Shown here piece by piece: positions 22,489 to 30,102 of a stretch of DNA of 30,102 bases. This DNA comes from Dehalococcoidia bacterium (GTDB lineage Bacteria; Chloroflexota; Dehalococcoidia; SZUA-161; SpSt-899), in contig JALPXT010000003.1 of assembly GCA_023271485.1 (NCBI GenBank), positions 1-30,102 of the forward strand, in the 5' to 3' direction. Both the position numbers and the translations under genes were made by a program. Within the stretch, counting starts at the first letter, position 1. Each line of letters starts with the position of its first letter. The notes below the pieces were generated by a model, which worked only from the letters and a program-made list of their open reading frames with translations, was not told the DNA's origin and did not search any database.

Positions 22489-24894
22489 ATGAAGGTTTCG
22501 CTTAAGTGGCTAGAGGATTACGTCGACATCACCTTGTCCCCGGAAGAGCTGGCAGAAAAGCTGACCATGGCCGGACTCGAGACCGGTGGTATTCAGATTA
22601 TCGGCGATGGGTGGGAGAACGTCTCTATCGGAGAAGTTGTCGGCCTGCAAAAACACCCCAATGCTGATCGGCTTCAACTGGCCACCGTCAGCCTCGGCCG
22701 GGAGCAACACACCGTGGTTTGCGGTGCTCCTAACATCAGGGTTGGCATCAGGGTTCCCTTCGCCAGGCTGGGAGCAAGACTCTACGACGGGCGCACGGGC
22801 AAGCTTGCTGAACTGAAGCCGGCGAAGATTCGCGGCGTTCTCTCAGAAGGAATGGTCTGCTCGGAGAAGGAGCTCGGCATATCAGACAATCACGATGAGA
22901 TAATAGTCCTCTCGGAAGAAGCCCCCATCGGCGCGCCGCTTGCGCAGTACCTGGGGGACACTATACTCGATGTCTCGGTCACTCCAAATCGCCCCGATTG
23001 CCTCTGTATGATTGGCATCGCCCGCGAGGTAGCCGCGCTGACCGGGTCGGAGGTACGCTTACCCAAAGTGCGCTATGAAGAAGGGGAACCCCCGACTGAT
23101 GAGATGATCTCGGTCGAGATCGTTGACCCTGATCTTTGCCCCCGGTACTGCGCCGGCATTATCACGGGGGTTACCATCGGCTCATCTCCGCAGTGGATGC
23201 AGGAGTGTCTCCTGGCCGCCGGCATGCGGCCGATCAACAACATCGTCGATATCACCAACTTCGTGATGCTGGAATACGGGCAGCCCCTGCACGCCTTCGA
23301 TTACGAGGGGATTGGCGGACAGAGGATCATCGTGCGCCGTGCCCGAGATGGAGAGCAGTTGGTCACCATCGATGGAGAAGAGAGGGATCTGTCGCCCGGC
23401 ACCCTGGTGATCGCCAATGAGAAATACCCCGTGGCTATAGCGGGAGTTATGGGCGGGTCAGAAAGCGAGGTCACTGAGAGAACCGCCACCATATTGCTTG
23501 AAGCGGCCAACTTCAATAATGGCAGCATCCGCCGTACTTCCTTCGGGCTGGGGCTGGTAAGCGAGGCCTCCTCCCGCTTCGACAAGTCCCTCAGTCCGGA
23601 TCTCCCGATGCCGGCGATTCGTCGCGCCATCGGCCTGATCGTTGAGCTAACCGGGGGCAGAGCGGCCCGGGGGATCGTCGACGTCTACCCGGGATTTCAG
23701 GGTGAGAGCAAGCCAATCCTTCTTACGGGGCGACGGGCAAGTCAGGTACTCGGTGTGGATTTTGGAATCGCCCGGATCCGGCAAACACTCGAATCCCTGG
23801 GATTTGAATGCGCGCAGAAGAGTTCCTCCGAGCTATCGGTTAGCATTCCCTACTGGCGCACCGATGTAAGGATCTCCGACGATCTGGTCGAGGAAGTGGC
23901 ACGCATCATCGGCTACGACGAAATCCCCACCACTATGCTCACTGGGGAGCTTCCCCAGCACGAACCTGCCCCCCTTGCCCTGCTGCGGGAACGGATTCGC
24001 GATGTCCTGGTCGGCTGTGGGATGCAGGAGATCATCAGTTATTCCCTGACCAGTCAGGATGTGCTGGACAGGACAGAGTACAACGGGGAATCCCCGATCC
24101 GAGTGGCCAATCCCTTGAGCCAAGAGCAGGAATTCCTGCGTCCCACTCTGAGGGGAGGGCTGCTTCGTGCCCTTGCTGCCAACGCGAGGCATCAGGAAAA
24201 GGGCATAATGCTGTTTGAGATCGGAAAAATCTATTTGCCTCGAGAAGGCGGTCTGCCGGAGGAGAGGGAGATGCTCGCCGGGATAATCGGCGGTGCGCGA
24301 TATGGAAGGTCATGGCTGGCCGATGAAGGCTCTCTCGATTTCTTCTACGCTAAGGGGGTCCTGGAGACGCTGTTCCATCACCTGGGGATCGAAGCCGGCT
24401 TCGAGGCGGCGGAGGACAGGCTGCTGTTTCCCGGTCGGGCAGCGAGCATACTGGTTAACGGGAATGCCATCGGAATAACCGGTGAGCTTCACCCCGATGT
24501 TGCCGCCGGCTTCGACATTTCTCTTTGCCCGATCTGCCTATTCGAGATGGAGGTGGAGCAGTTGCTGCCGTTTGTGGAACGGGTTCACACCTTTAGGCCC
24601 ATCACCAGATTCCCTAGTACCGACCGGGATATCGCTCTTCTGGTGAACGCCGACTTGCCCGCAAAGAGGATAGAGGACATAATCCGCGGCTTTCCTCAGG
24701 TGAGCCAGGTCAGCGTCTTTGACCTTTACCAGGGTGAGCAGGTCCCGGACGGCAAGAAATCACTGGCCTTTTCCCTTCGCTATCAGTCACTTGATCGAAC
24801 CCTGACCGACGAAGAGGTTGATGAGATACAGCAGATAATTCTGACAAGGCTCCAGAAGGAGCTTGGGGCGGTGCTGCGGGGTATTGCTGTTTGA
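22489..24894 (+). CDS. pheT: Phenylalanyl-tRNA synthetase beta subunit
   Basis: PheT pairs with PheS to charge tRNA-Phe. The 801 residues contain the EMAP-II-like tRNA-binding domain (GEVVGLQKHPNADRLQL), the B3/B4 editing domain, B5 (GRRASQVLGVDF and EVARIIGYDEIPTT), the catalytic-like core (NPLSQEQEFLRPTL) and the C-terminal ferredoxin-fold anticodon-binding domain (RFPSTDRDIALLV ... SLRYQSLDRTLTDEEV). The length is standard. AGAGGTCAC precedes ATG. It follows icd after 21 bases rather than pheS, which is absent from the window. The stop codon overlaps the clpC promoter -35. Confidence 0.97.
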   Translation: MKVSLKWLEDYVDITLSPEELAEKLTMAGLETGGIQIIGDGWENVSIGEVVGLQKHPNADRLQLATVSLGREQHTVVCGAPNIRVGIRVPFARLGARLYDGRTGKLAELKPAKIRGVLSEGMVCSEKELGISDNHDEIIVLSEEAPIGAPLAQYLGDTILDVSVTPNRPDCLCMIGIAREVAALTGSEVRLPKVRYEEGEPPTDEMISVEIVDPDLCPRYCAGIITGVTIGSSPQWMQECLLAAGMRPINNIVDITNFVMLEYGQPLHAFDYEGIGGQRIIVRRARDGEQLVTIDGEERDLSPGTLVIANEKYPVAIAGVMGGSESEVTERTATILLEAANFNNGSIRRTSFGLGLVSEASSRFDKSLSPDLPMPAIRRAIGLIVELTGGRAARGIVDVYPGFQGESKPILLTGRRASQVLGVDFGIARIRQTLESLGFECAQKSSSELSVSIPYWRTDVRISDDLVEEVARIIGYDEIPTTMLTGELPQHEPAPLALLRERIRDVLVGCGMQEIISYSLTSQDVLDRTEYNGESPIRVANPLSQEQEFLRPTLRGGLLRALAANARHQEKGIMLFEIGKIYLPREGGLPEEREMLAGIIGGARYGRSWLADEGSLDFFYAKGVLETLFHHLGIEAGFEAAEDRLLFPGRAASILVNGNAIGITGELHPDVAAGFDISLCPICLFEMEVEQLLPFVERVHTFRPITRFPSTDRDIALLVNADLPAKRIEDIIRGFPQVSQVSVFDLYQGEQVPDGKKSLAFSLRYQSLDRTLTDEEVDEIQQIILTRLQKELGAVLRGIAV

Positions 24895-24920
24895 CCTTTC
24901 TCCTTAAAGGGGTGTATAAT
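24891..24920 (+). promoter_or_regulatory. clpC promoter
   Basis: TTGACC (24891-24896), an 18-bp spacer and a perfect TATAAT (24915-24920) lie just upstream of clpC, with the -35 box overlapping the pheT stop codon. It is one of the strongest vegetative promoters in the window. No CtsR heptad repeat or CIRCE element is visible around it. Confidence 0.65.
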
Positions 24921-24950
24921 AAGATTGAATGCGAAACCTGGGGGGCAGAC

Positions 24951-27419
24951 ATGGCGAGTCGCTTTGATAAATTCACCGAAAGGGCGCGGAAAGTCCTGGC
25001 ACTAGCACAAGGAGAGGCCCAACGCTTTAACCATAATTATATCAGCACCGAGCACATTTTGCTGGGGCTGTGCGCGGAGGGGAGTGGGGTGGCGATAAGA
25101 GTACTGGCAAACCTGGGGGTTGAACTCCCGAAGATCAGGTCATCGGTCGAGTTCATCATCGGCCGAGGTGAAACCAAGAGCCGTGGCGAAGTAGGTCTCA
25201 CCCCAAGGGCCAAGAAGGTAATCGAACTTGCCGTTGATGAAGCAAGATACTTGAATCACAACTATATCGGCACCGAACACCTGCTCCTGGGACTGCTGCG
25301 TGAAGGCGAGGGGGTGGCCGCCGGTGTCCTGGGAAACCTTGGCATCACCCTGGAGAAGTCACGTGCCGAAATCACCCGCTTTCTGAATCAGAGCCTGCCT
25401 CAACAGCGTGCCGGAACTGGAGCCCGGGGCTCTACCCGGACGCCTACCCTCGATCAGTTGGGCATAGACCTGACCGCCGCTGCCGCGGCGGGAAAGCTTG
25501 ACCCCGTTGTTGGACGGGAGAAAGAGCAGCAGCGGGTAATTCAGATTCTCAGCCGGCGGCGAAAGAACAACCCCGTCCTTATCGGTGAAGCCGGTGTCGG
25601 CAAGACAGCCATTGCTGAGGCCATCGCTCACCGTGTCGCCTCCGGCAATATTCCCGAGACCCTGCGCGGGAAGAGGCTTCTGACCCTCGACATCGGGGCG
25701 CTGGTTGCCGGCACCAAGTACCGGGGGGAATTTGAAGAAAGACTGAAGAAAGTGATCCAGGAGATAAAGGTCTCGGGAAACTGCCTGCTCTTCATCGATG
25801 AGATACATACCCTGGTTGGGGCTGGTGCCGCTGAAGGTGCTGTCGATGCTGCCAGCATTCTAAAGCCCTCGCTGGCGCGGGGAGAGATCCAGTGCATCGG
25901 AGCAACCACCGCCAGTGACTACCGCAAGTATGTCGAAAGAGACGCTGCTCTGGAGCGCCGCTTTCAGCCGGTCCTGGTGGAGGAACCCTCCATGGAGGAT
26001 ACTGTAGAGATACTGCGCGGCGTAAAAGGGCGATATGAAGAGCATCATGATCTCCTTATATCTGATGAGGCATTAAAGGCAGCGGCTTCGCTGGCCTCCC
26101 GTTACATACCGGATCGATTCCTTCCAGACAAGGCGATTGACCTCATCGATGAAGCGGCATCACGGGTCCGAATCGCAACCCTGACATCTCCGCTCCCGGT
26201 GGCGGAACTGAACAAAGCGCTGGAGACGGTGCGCAAGGATAAGGAGCAGGCAATCACGAATCAGCAATATGAATATGCCGCCGAGCTTCGTGAGCAAGAG
26301 TTGAAACTGGAAGACAAGATCAGTAAATCGCTCTTGGATTGGAAGGAGGAGCAGGCTACCGAACAGGTGGAGGTTACCGAGGAGGATATCGCCGAAGTCG
26401 TCAGTATGTGGACCGGCATTCCGGTAACCAAGATTGCCGGCGATGAGACCAGTCGCTTGCTCAACATGGAAGAGGCACTGCACAAGCGCATCATAGCTCA
26501 GGACGAGGCCATCCAACTGATTTCCAAGGCGGTCAGACGAGCCCGGGCAGGCCTCAAGGACCCCAGGAAACCGATTGGCGTCTTCATCTTCCTGGGACCT
26601 ACCGGCGTGGGTAAGACCGAGCTGGTACGTGCCCTGGCTGAATTCATGTTCGGCAGCGAAGATTCTCTGATCAGGCTCGACATGTCGGAGTTTATGGAAA
26701 GACATACCGTGGCTCGACTCGTTGGTGCCCCGCCGGGGTACATCGGTTATGAGGAGGGTGGACAGCTGACCGAGGCAATAAGGCGCAAATCGTATTCGGC
26801 CATACTTTTCGACGAGATCGAAAAGGCCCATCCGGATGTATTCAACATCCTGCTGCAGATATTCGACGATGGGCATCTCACCGACGCCAAAGGAAGGCGG
26901 GTTGACTTCCGCAACACCATCATCATCATGACCAGCAACATCGGTGCGGAGACCATCCGTAAGGAAGGCACCATCGGCTTCATCAGCCGTGCCGATGAAA
27001 GCAAGGTGGCACAACTCTCGCACACCAGGATGAGAGATAAACTGCTGGAGGAAATGAAGAAAACCTTCCGCCCGGAGTTTTTGAACCGCATCGATGGCAC
27101 CGTGGTGTTCCATTCCCTGAACAAAGAGCAAATTCTGCAGATCGTGGATTTGATGCTTTTCCAGGTGCAGACACAACTGAAGGAGAAAGAGATCGGCATT
27201 GAGGTAACCACGGAGGCCAGGGAGCTTCTCGCGGAGAAGGGTTTTGATCCCACTTTTGGCGCTCGTCCTTTAAGGAGGACAATCCAGACCATGATCGAGG
27301 ATCCACTTTCCGAAAGGATTCTGCAGGGCGAGTTCCATGCCGGTGATGTGGTGCAACTGGAGCGGGAGGGTGATGAAATCGTGTTCCGCTCGCTCGCTGT
27401 AGCAGTCCCGATTGCCTGA
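24951..27419 (+). CDS. clpC: ATP-dependent Clp protease ATP-binding subunit ClpC
   Basis: ClpC is an AAA+ unfoldase that feeds ClpP. The 822 residues comprise two N-terminal Clp repeats (HNYISTEHILLGL and HNYIGTEHLLLGL), AAA-1 (Walker A GEAGVGKTAI, Walker B LLFIDEIHTL), a central UVR coiled coil (EYAAELREQELKLEDKI) and AAA-2 (GPTGVGKTE, ILFDEIEKAHPDVF, GARPLRRTIQ). The UVR middle marks ClpC rather than ClpA or ClpB. The frame opens at 24891, but ATG 24951 gives the canonical MASRFDKFTERARKVL start. The usual Firmicutes partners ctsR and mcsAB are not adjacent. Confidence 0.97.
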   Translation: MASRFDKFTERARKVLALAQGEAQRFNHNYISTEHILLGLCAEGSGVAIRVLANLGVELPKIRSSVEFIIGRGETKSRGEVGLTPRAKKVIELAVDEARYLNHNYIGTEHLLLGLLREGEGVAAGVLGNLGITLEKSRAEITRFLNQSLPQQRAGTGARGSTRTPTLDQLGIDLTAAAAAGKLDPVVGREKEQQRVIQILSRRRKNNPVLIGEAGVGKTAIAEAIAHRVASGNIPETLRGKRLLTLDIGALVAGTKYRGEFEERLKKVIQEIKVSGNCLLFIDEIHTLVGAGAAEGAVDAASILKPSLARGEIQCIGATTASDYRKYVERDAALERRFQPVLVEEPSMEDTVEILRGVKGRYEEHHDLLISDEALKAAASLASRYIPDRFLPDKAIDLIDEAASRVRIATLTSPLPVAELNKALETVRKDKEQAITNQQYEYAAELREQELKLEDKISKSLLDWKEEQATEQVEVTEEDIAEVVSMWTGIPVTKIAGDETSRLLNMEEALHKRIIAQDEAIQLISKAVRRARAGLKDPRKPIGVFIFLGPTGVGKTELVRALAEFMFGSEDSLIRLDMSEFMERHTVARLVGAPPGYIGYEEGGQLTEAIRRKSYSAILFDEIEKAHPDVFNILLQIFDDGHLTDAKGRRVDFRNTIIIMTSNIGAETIRKEGTIGFISRADESKVAQLSHTRMRDKLLEEMKKTFRPEFLNRIDGTVVFHSLNKEQILQIVDLMLFQVQTQLKEKEIGIEVTTEARELLAEKGFDPTFGARPLRRTIQTMIEDPLSERILQGEFHAGDVVQLEREGDEIVFRSLAVAVPIA

Positions 27420-27443
27420 GGCTACCAAAGGCTGAAGGCGAAA

Positions 27444-27485
27444 GGCGAAAGGCTAAAGGGGTGGATGGGCCTTTTGCCCTTCGCC
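27444..27485. repeat. Long hairpin between clpC and radA
   Basis: The 16-base arm at 27444-27459 (beginning GGCGAAAGGC) pairs with 27470-27485 (ending CTTCGCC) at 14 of 16 positions around a 10-base loop. Short GGCGAAA/GGCTGAA units are tandemly repeated just before it (27430-27457). No T-run follows, so it may be a processed or stabilising hairpin or a dispersed repeat rather than a classical terminator. Confidence 0.55.
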
Positions 27486-27524
27486 TCTTGCCTGGGATAG
27501 GAGGGGATTGGGGTTGGATTGCAA

Positions 27525-28898
27525 ATGGCCAAGGCGCGAACCATCTTTGTCTGTCAGCACTGTGGCAACGAAAGCCTGAAGTGGTTAGGTCGCTGCCCCC
27601 AATGCGATACCTGGGATAGTTTCATCGAAAGGGCGGCGAGCACCAGTGCGGCCGGGTTGCCCTCGGCCACAGTACAGGAACTCTCCACCGTTTCCCTCTC
27701 CGCGACCGCCCGCCTGCCTCTTCACTTCGCTGAGTTCAACCGCGTCTTAGGAGGGGGAGTTGTGCCCGGTTCCCTTGTCCTTATCGGTGGCGACCCTGGC
27801 ATTGGGAAATCAACCCTCCTCCTTCAAGTCGCTGCCGAGGTCGCGGAGACGAAGACAGGGCTATCTGAGAAAGAACCAGACCCAGCCAGGGTGCTTTACG
27901 TCTCCGGCGAGGAATCGGTGTCACAGATAAAGCTGAGGGCAGACCGACTGGGGTTAGGCGGGAAGGGACTGTTCATCCTTCCCGAGACCAGGATGGAACA
28001 TATTCTGGATCATGCTCAAGGATTATCGCCGCACTTGGTGATCATTGATTCAATCCAGACCGTTTACGTTGAAGGGTCTGGGGCTCCAGGAAGCGTTAGC
28101 CAGGTGCGAGAGTGCACCTTGAGCATCATGCAGTGGGCCAAATCCAGCGACATCCCGGTCTTTCTGGTGGGGCACGTTACCAAGGAGGGGACCATCGCCG
28201 GCCCCCGCGTGCTGGAGCACATCGTCGATGTTGTGCTCTATCTGGAGGGCGAGCGCTTCAGCGCCTATAGACTATTGCGCGGCGTCAAGAACCGGTTCGG
28301 CTCCACCAACGAAATCGGGATATTTGAGATGAGGGATCAAGGGCTGGTGGAGATAACCGATCCCTCACAGGCCCTCCTCTCCCAGCGCACCGATGGGGCC
28401 ATTGGATCCCTGATTGTTCCCACCCTGGAGGGAACCCGGCCTCTTCTGGTGGAGATTCAGGCATTGACCAATCCTACCAGTTTCGGCCTGCCACGCCGCA
28501 CGGCTAACGGCGTTGATTTCAACCGGCTGCTGCTCATAGCTGCGGTACTCTCGAGGCGAGGCGGAATTGCTCTTTCCAACCAGGACATCATCGCTAACGT
28601 TGCCGGCGGGATCAAGATCAATGAGCCCGCCATTGACCTGGGGCTGGCTCTGGCTATCGCCTCGAGCTTCCGCAGCATCAAGATAGATCCCCGTCTGGTT
28701 ACCATAGGGGAAGTCGGACTAAGCGGCGAATTAAGAACCGTCTCGCAACTGGACAGGCGTGTCGCGGAGGCAGCCAGGCTCGGATTTGAAACCTGTCTCC
28801 TCCCCGCCCCCCTCCCCAAAGGCCTCTCGATTTCTGCCGGGATCAAACTTCGCCCCGTGGGGACACTATCGGAGGCGCTTAAGGTAGCGCTGGGTTAG
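27525..28898 (+). CDS. radA: DNA repair protein RadA (Sms)
   Basis: RadA is a RecA-related, DnaB-like branch migration helicase in recombinational repair. The 457 residues start with a C4 zinc finger (CQHCGNES ... GRCPQCDTW), then Walker A GGDPGIGKST, Walker B LVIIDSIQ, the RadA-specific KNRFGSTNEIGIF, and a C-terminal Lon-protease-like domain (NGVDFNRLLL, then GGIKINEPAIDLGLALAIASS). The frame opens at TTG 27519, but ATG 27525 gives MAKARTIFVCQHCG, the usual start. It lies 105 bases after clpC, beyond a long hairpin, and may be co-transcribed. Confidence 0.96.
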   Translation: MAKARTIFVCQHCGNESLKWLGRCPQCDTWDSFIERAASTSAAGLPSATVQELSTVSLSATARLPLHFAEFNRVLGGGVVPGSLVLIGGDPGIGKSTLLLQVAAEVAETKTGLSEKEPDPARVLYVSGEESVSQIKLRADRLGLGGKGLFILPETRMEHILDHAQGLSPHLVIIDSIQTVYVEGSGAPGSVSQVRECTLSIMQWAKSSDIPVFLVGHVTKEGTIAGPRVLEHIVDVVLYLEGERFSAYRLLRGVKNRFGSTNEIGIFEMRDQGLVEITDPSQALLSQRTDGAIGSLIVPTLEGTRPLLVEIQALTNPTSFGLPRRTANGVDFNRLLLIAAVLSRRGGIALSNQDIIANVAGGIKINEPAIDLGLALAIASSFRSIKIDPRLVTIGEVGLSGELRTVSQLDRRVAEAARLGFETCLLPAPLPKGLSISAGIKLRPVGTLSEALKVALG

Positions 28899-29077
28899 TG
28901 CTCCCTGTGTGCCGGTAAATCTGGCTTTCCTCTTCTTAATCGTTCAGCCATTCCACAGATTCTTTCGACAGGATTACAGGATTATCCTTGGCAAAGGGGC
29001 GAAGCTCCTTCAAAAAATCCCAGGCACGCCCGAAATGAACTTTTTTGCTCCCCAAAGCATTTACTATTAGGAGGGTG

Positions 29078-29152
29078 ATGGATCTGATCGAGCAATGGCA
29101 AGCCGGCAAGGCAGACGCCTTTGAGGCAATCTTCCATCGCTATAAAGGGTAA
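29078..29152 (+). pseudogene. ECF sigma factor N-terminal fragment
   Basis: ATG 29078 follows AGGAGGGTG and opens a 24-codon frame, MDLIEQWQAGKADAFEAIFH then RYKG, ending in TAA. The pattern LIeq.qaGd.dAFEaLf.RYkg is the start of region 2 of ECF (sigma-24 type) sigma factors. Everything after RYKG is missing. About 60 bases further, the plus strand encodes MKRVEERR and a stop inside an AGGAGGTGATG junction, which could be the old 3' end joined to the next gene. The most likely reading is an internally deleted sigma gene; a leader peptide is the alternative. Confidence 0.55.
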
Positions 29153-29356
29153 TAGGTGTAATAGGCAAGTTTTTTTGCAAACAACTTGACCGGTCTTCCC
29201 GCATTGAGTTAATTATGAAGAGGGTCGAAGAGAGGAGGTGATGTTTATGAAACGAAGTTAGGGTGGTGGTGCGGAAAGTAACGATTAAATAGGAGGTCAA
29301 AGGAACAAACCCCCATGGGCGGCTGCCCACCAACGAATCATGGAAATAACATTCTT

Positions 29357-29427
29357 AACCACTGATTCCACAGATTTTCACAAGAACCTTTGTCCCATCT
29401 GTGGTAATCCTGTGGAATCTTGTGGTT
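29357..29427. repeat. Inverted repeat with CCACAGATT-type arms
   Basis: The arm at 29357-29376 (AACCACTGATTCCACAGATT) is nearly the reverse complement of 29406-29427 (AATCCTGTGGAATCTTGTGG...), with a gap of about 30 bases. The core ATTCCACAGATT recurs at 28950-28961. This looks like a dispersed intergenic repeat family able to fold into a long hairpin. No transposase is associated with it. Confidence 0.55.
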
Positions 29428-29732
29428 TATTTTCGGAACAAACGCCACCTAACCTCTCCCTTCAAGGGCGAGGAACGTCATTTTAAGTCTTTTTGCAAAG
29501 AATATTTGGAAGCGATGAACGGGGGCCCCGCCATCGCTTCACGGATTCAGGAAAAACTTAACCGAGATTTAACCTGCTGTACGATATGATAGAAATTGAA
29601 CTGCACAGGCGGCAGAAGAAAGGAGGTGATGCCAATGGGAAAATGGCGGCAGGGAAAGACCTGCTGACAACCTGGAAAGACAGGAGACGGTGGGAAAGAC
29701 CATAAGACAAGAAATAGAAAAAGGAGGACAAA

Positions 29733-30102
29733 ATGAATCTAGGTACTAAAGCAAAGACCATCGGGATGATTCTGCTGGTGGGGGTTTTACTCGCTGTGCC
29801 GGCGGGGATTGTGTTAGCAGAGACGCCAGGTAACCCACGGAAACCTGAGTGCGAAGTAGGTCTGGATAAGGAATGGCTACCTCATGGGGATGGGGAATGG
29901 GTATCTCCTTACAAATGGGTATCTTCTTGCGGCTTCATTTCGCTCGAAAGGGGAGAAGTGGTAGAGGATATCGTGAGAGTAAAAGTGAAGGTAGACGGGG
30001 ACTCCATGTTCGTGCTCGTTTCGACAGAAGGGGGTGGTATCGTTGCTGTTCCATTCAAAACGTTTTTTGGTATTCCGTTTGAAGAGCATATTAAAGAGTA
30101 TA
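29733..30102 (+). CDS. Secreted protein of unknown function, 3' end outside window
   Basis: ATG 29733 follows AAAGGAGGACAAA, and the frame stays open for 123 codons to the window edge. The N-terminus is a clear signal peptide: MNLGTKAKT, hydrophobic IGMILLVGVLLAVPAGIVLA, then ETPGNPRKPE. The mature part has two cysteines and the neighbouring phrases EWVSPY and KWVSS, encoded by an 11-bp direct repeat (AATGGGTATCT at 29896-29906 and 29914-29924). I recognise no domain. It comes after the scarred sigma-factor region and may have been its target or an operon member. Confidence 0.7.
   Translation, partial: MNLGTKAKTIGMILLVGVLLAVPAGIVLAETPGNPRKPECEVGLDKEWLPHGDGEWVSPYKWVSSCGFISLERGEVVEDIVRVKVKVDGDSMFVLVSTEGGGIVAVPFKTFFGIPFEEHIKEY

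Larger units (their letters stand above)
28899..29732. other. Long non-coding stretch with gene scars and repeats
   Basis: More than 800 bases here lack an intact gene. They contain three strong ribosome-binding sites, each followed by a very short frame (29078-29152, 29241-29261, 29635-29667), the first of which encodes an ECF sigma N-terminus. There are also two copies of ATTCCACAGATT (28950-28961 and 29365-29376), a long inverted repeat (29357-29427) and a small CCTC-CCC/GGG-GAGG hairpin (29453-29473). A plus-strand frame around 29470-29589 encodes FKSFCKEYLEAMNGG and RIQEKLNRDL, which I cannot identify. Confidence 0.55.

Noticed and set aside
26160..27176. 338-codon minus-strand open frame opposite clpC
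   Set aside because: It is antisense to the conserved AAA domains of clpC. No ribosome-binding site or recognisable domain was seen.
1..30102. CRISPR array, tRNA or rRNA genes
   Set aside because: I saw no regularly spaced repeat array and no cloverleaf or rRNA-like sequence in the gaps between genes. This was by eye; a covariance-model scan would be decisive.

Overview
The window reads as bacterial chromosome from a moderately GC-rich organism. The best fit is Chloroflexota, probably Dehalococcoidia. I infer this from the style of the housekeeping proteins (Thermus/Rickettsia-type isocitrate dehydrogenase, ClpC, RelA/SpoT, MnmG, Ffh) and the gene mix. There is no rRNA or other marker to prove it. 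I saw no rRNA, tRNA or CRISPR array.

Layout. (1) 1-2.9 kb, minus strand: an AT-rich ABC-2 export operon (ATPase, permease, secreted NEW3-domain protein cut by the window edge). It lies behind a promoter with three 11-bp-spaced TTAACA repeats (Pho-box-like), and an IS200/IS605-end-like hairpin sits between ATPase and permease. (2) 2.9-7.5 kb, minus strand: uvrC, a vapBC toxin-antitoxin pair with its own palindromic operator, and the (p)ppGpp enzyme rel. (3) 7.6-9.9 kb, plus strand: a more AT-rich aquaporin + arsenate reductase pair joined to the 3' scar of a tyrosine recombinase, then fmt. (4) 9.8-13.6 kb, minus strand: nitroreductase, cysteine synthase, mnmG and a HIT protein in one compact operon. 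(5) 13.7-15.5 kb, minus strand: an accessory patch with a small membrane protein, an attC-like recombination site, a mazEF-type pair whose toxin is broken by an amber codon, and the degraded C-terminus of an Eco57I/PglX-like methyltransferase. (6) 15.5-16.3 kb: queD-folK, divergent from (7) 16.4-24.9 kb, plus strand: a tightly coupled run of ffh, folP, an isochorismatase-family hydrolase, a thioredoxin-reductase-fold flavoprotein without the CxxC, an RlmN-like radical SAM protein, icd and pheT. (8) 24.9-28.9 kb: clpC with its own promoter, then radA. (9) 28.9-30.1 kb: fragments that look like a deletion-scarred ECF sigma operon, intergenic inverted repeats, and the start of a secreted protein that runs off the end.

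How the genes work together. Most genes are core: DNA repair (uvrC, radA), the stringent response, tRNA modification and translation (mnmG, fmt, pheT), protein targeting and quality control (ffh, clpC), and folate/queuosine pterin chemistry (folK, folP, queD). The most promising possibly undescribed system is the overlapping cluster hydrolase / FNR-like flavoprotein / RlmN-like radical SAM / NADP-type isocitrate dehydrogenase at 18.6-22.5 kb. It suggests an NADPH-to-flavoprotein-to-radical-SAM electron path feeding an RlmN paralogue that keeps the methyl-carrier cysteine but has lost its partner cysteine and the N-terminal domain. The accessory patches (arsenic cassette, attC-like site with a toxin-antitoxin cassette, restriction-type remnant, scarred sigma operon) record repeated gene gain and decay.
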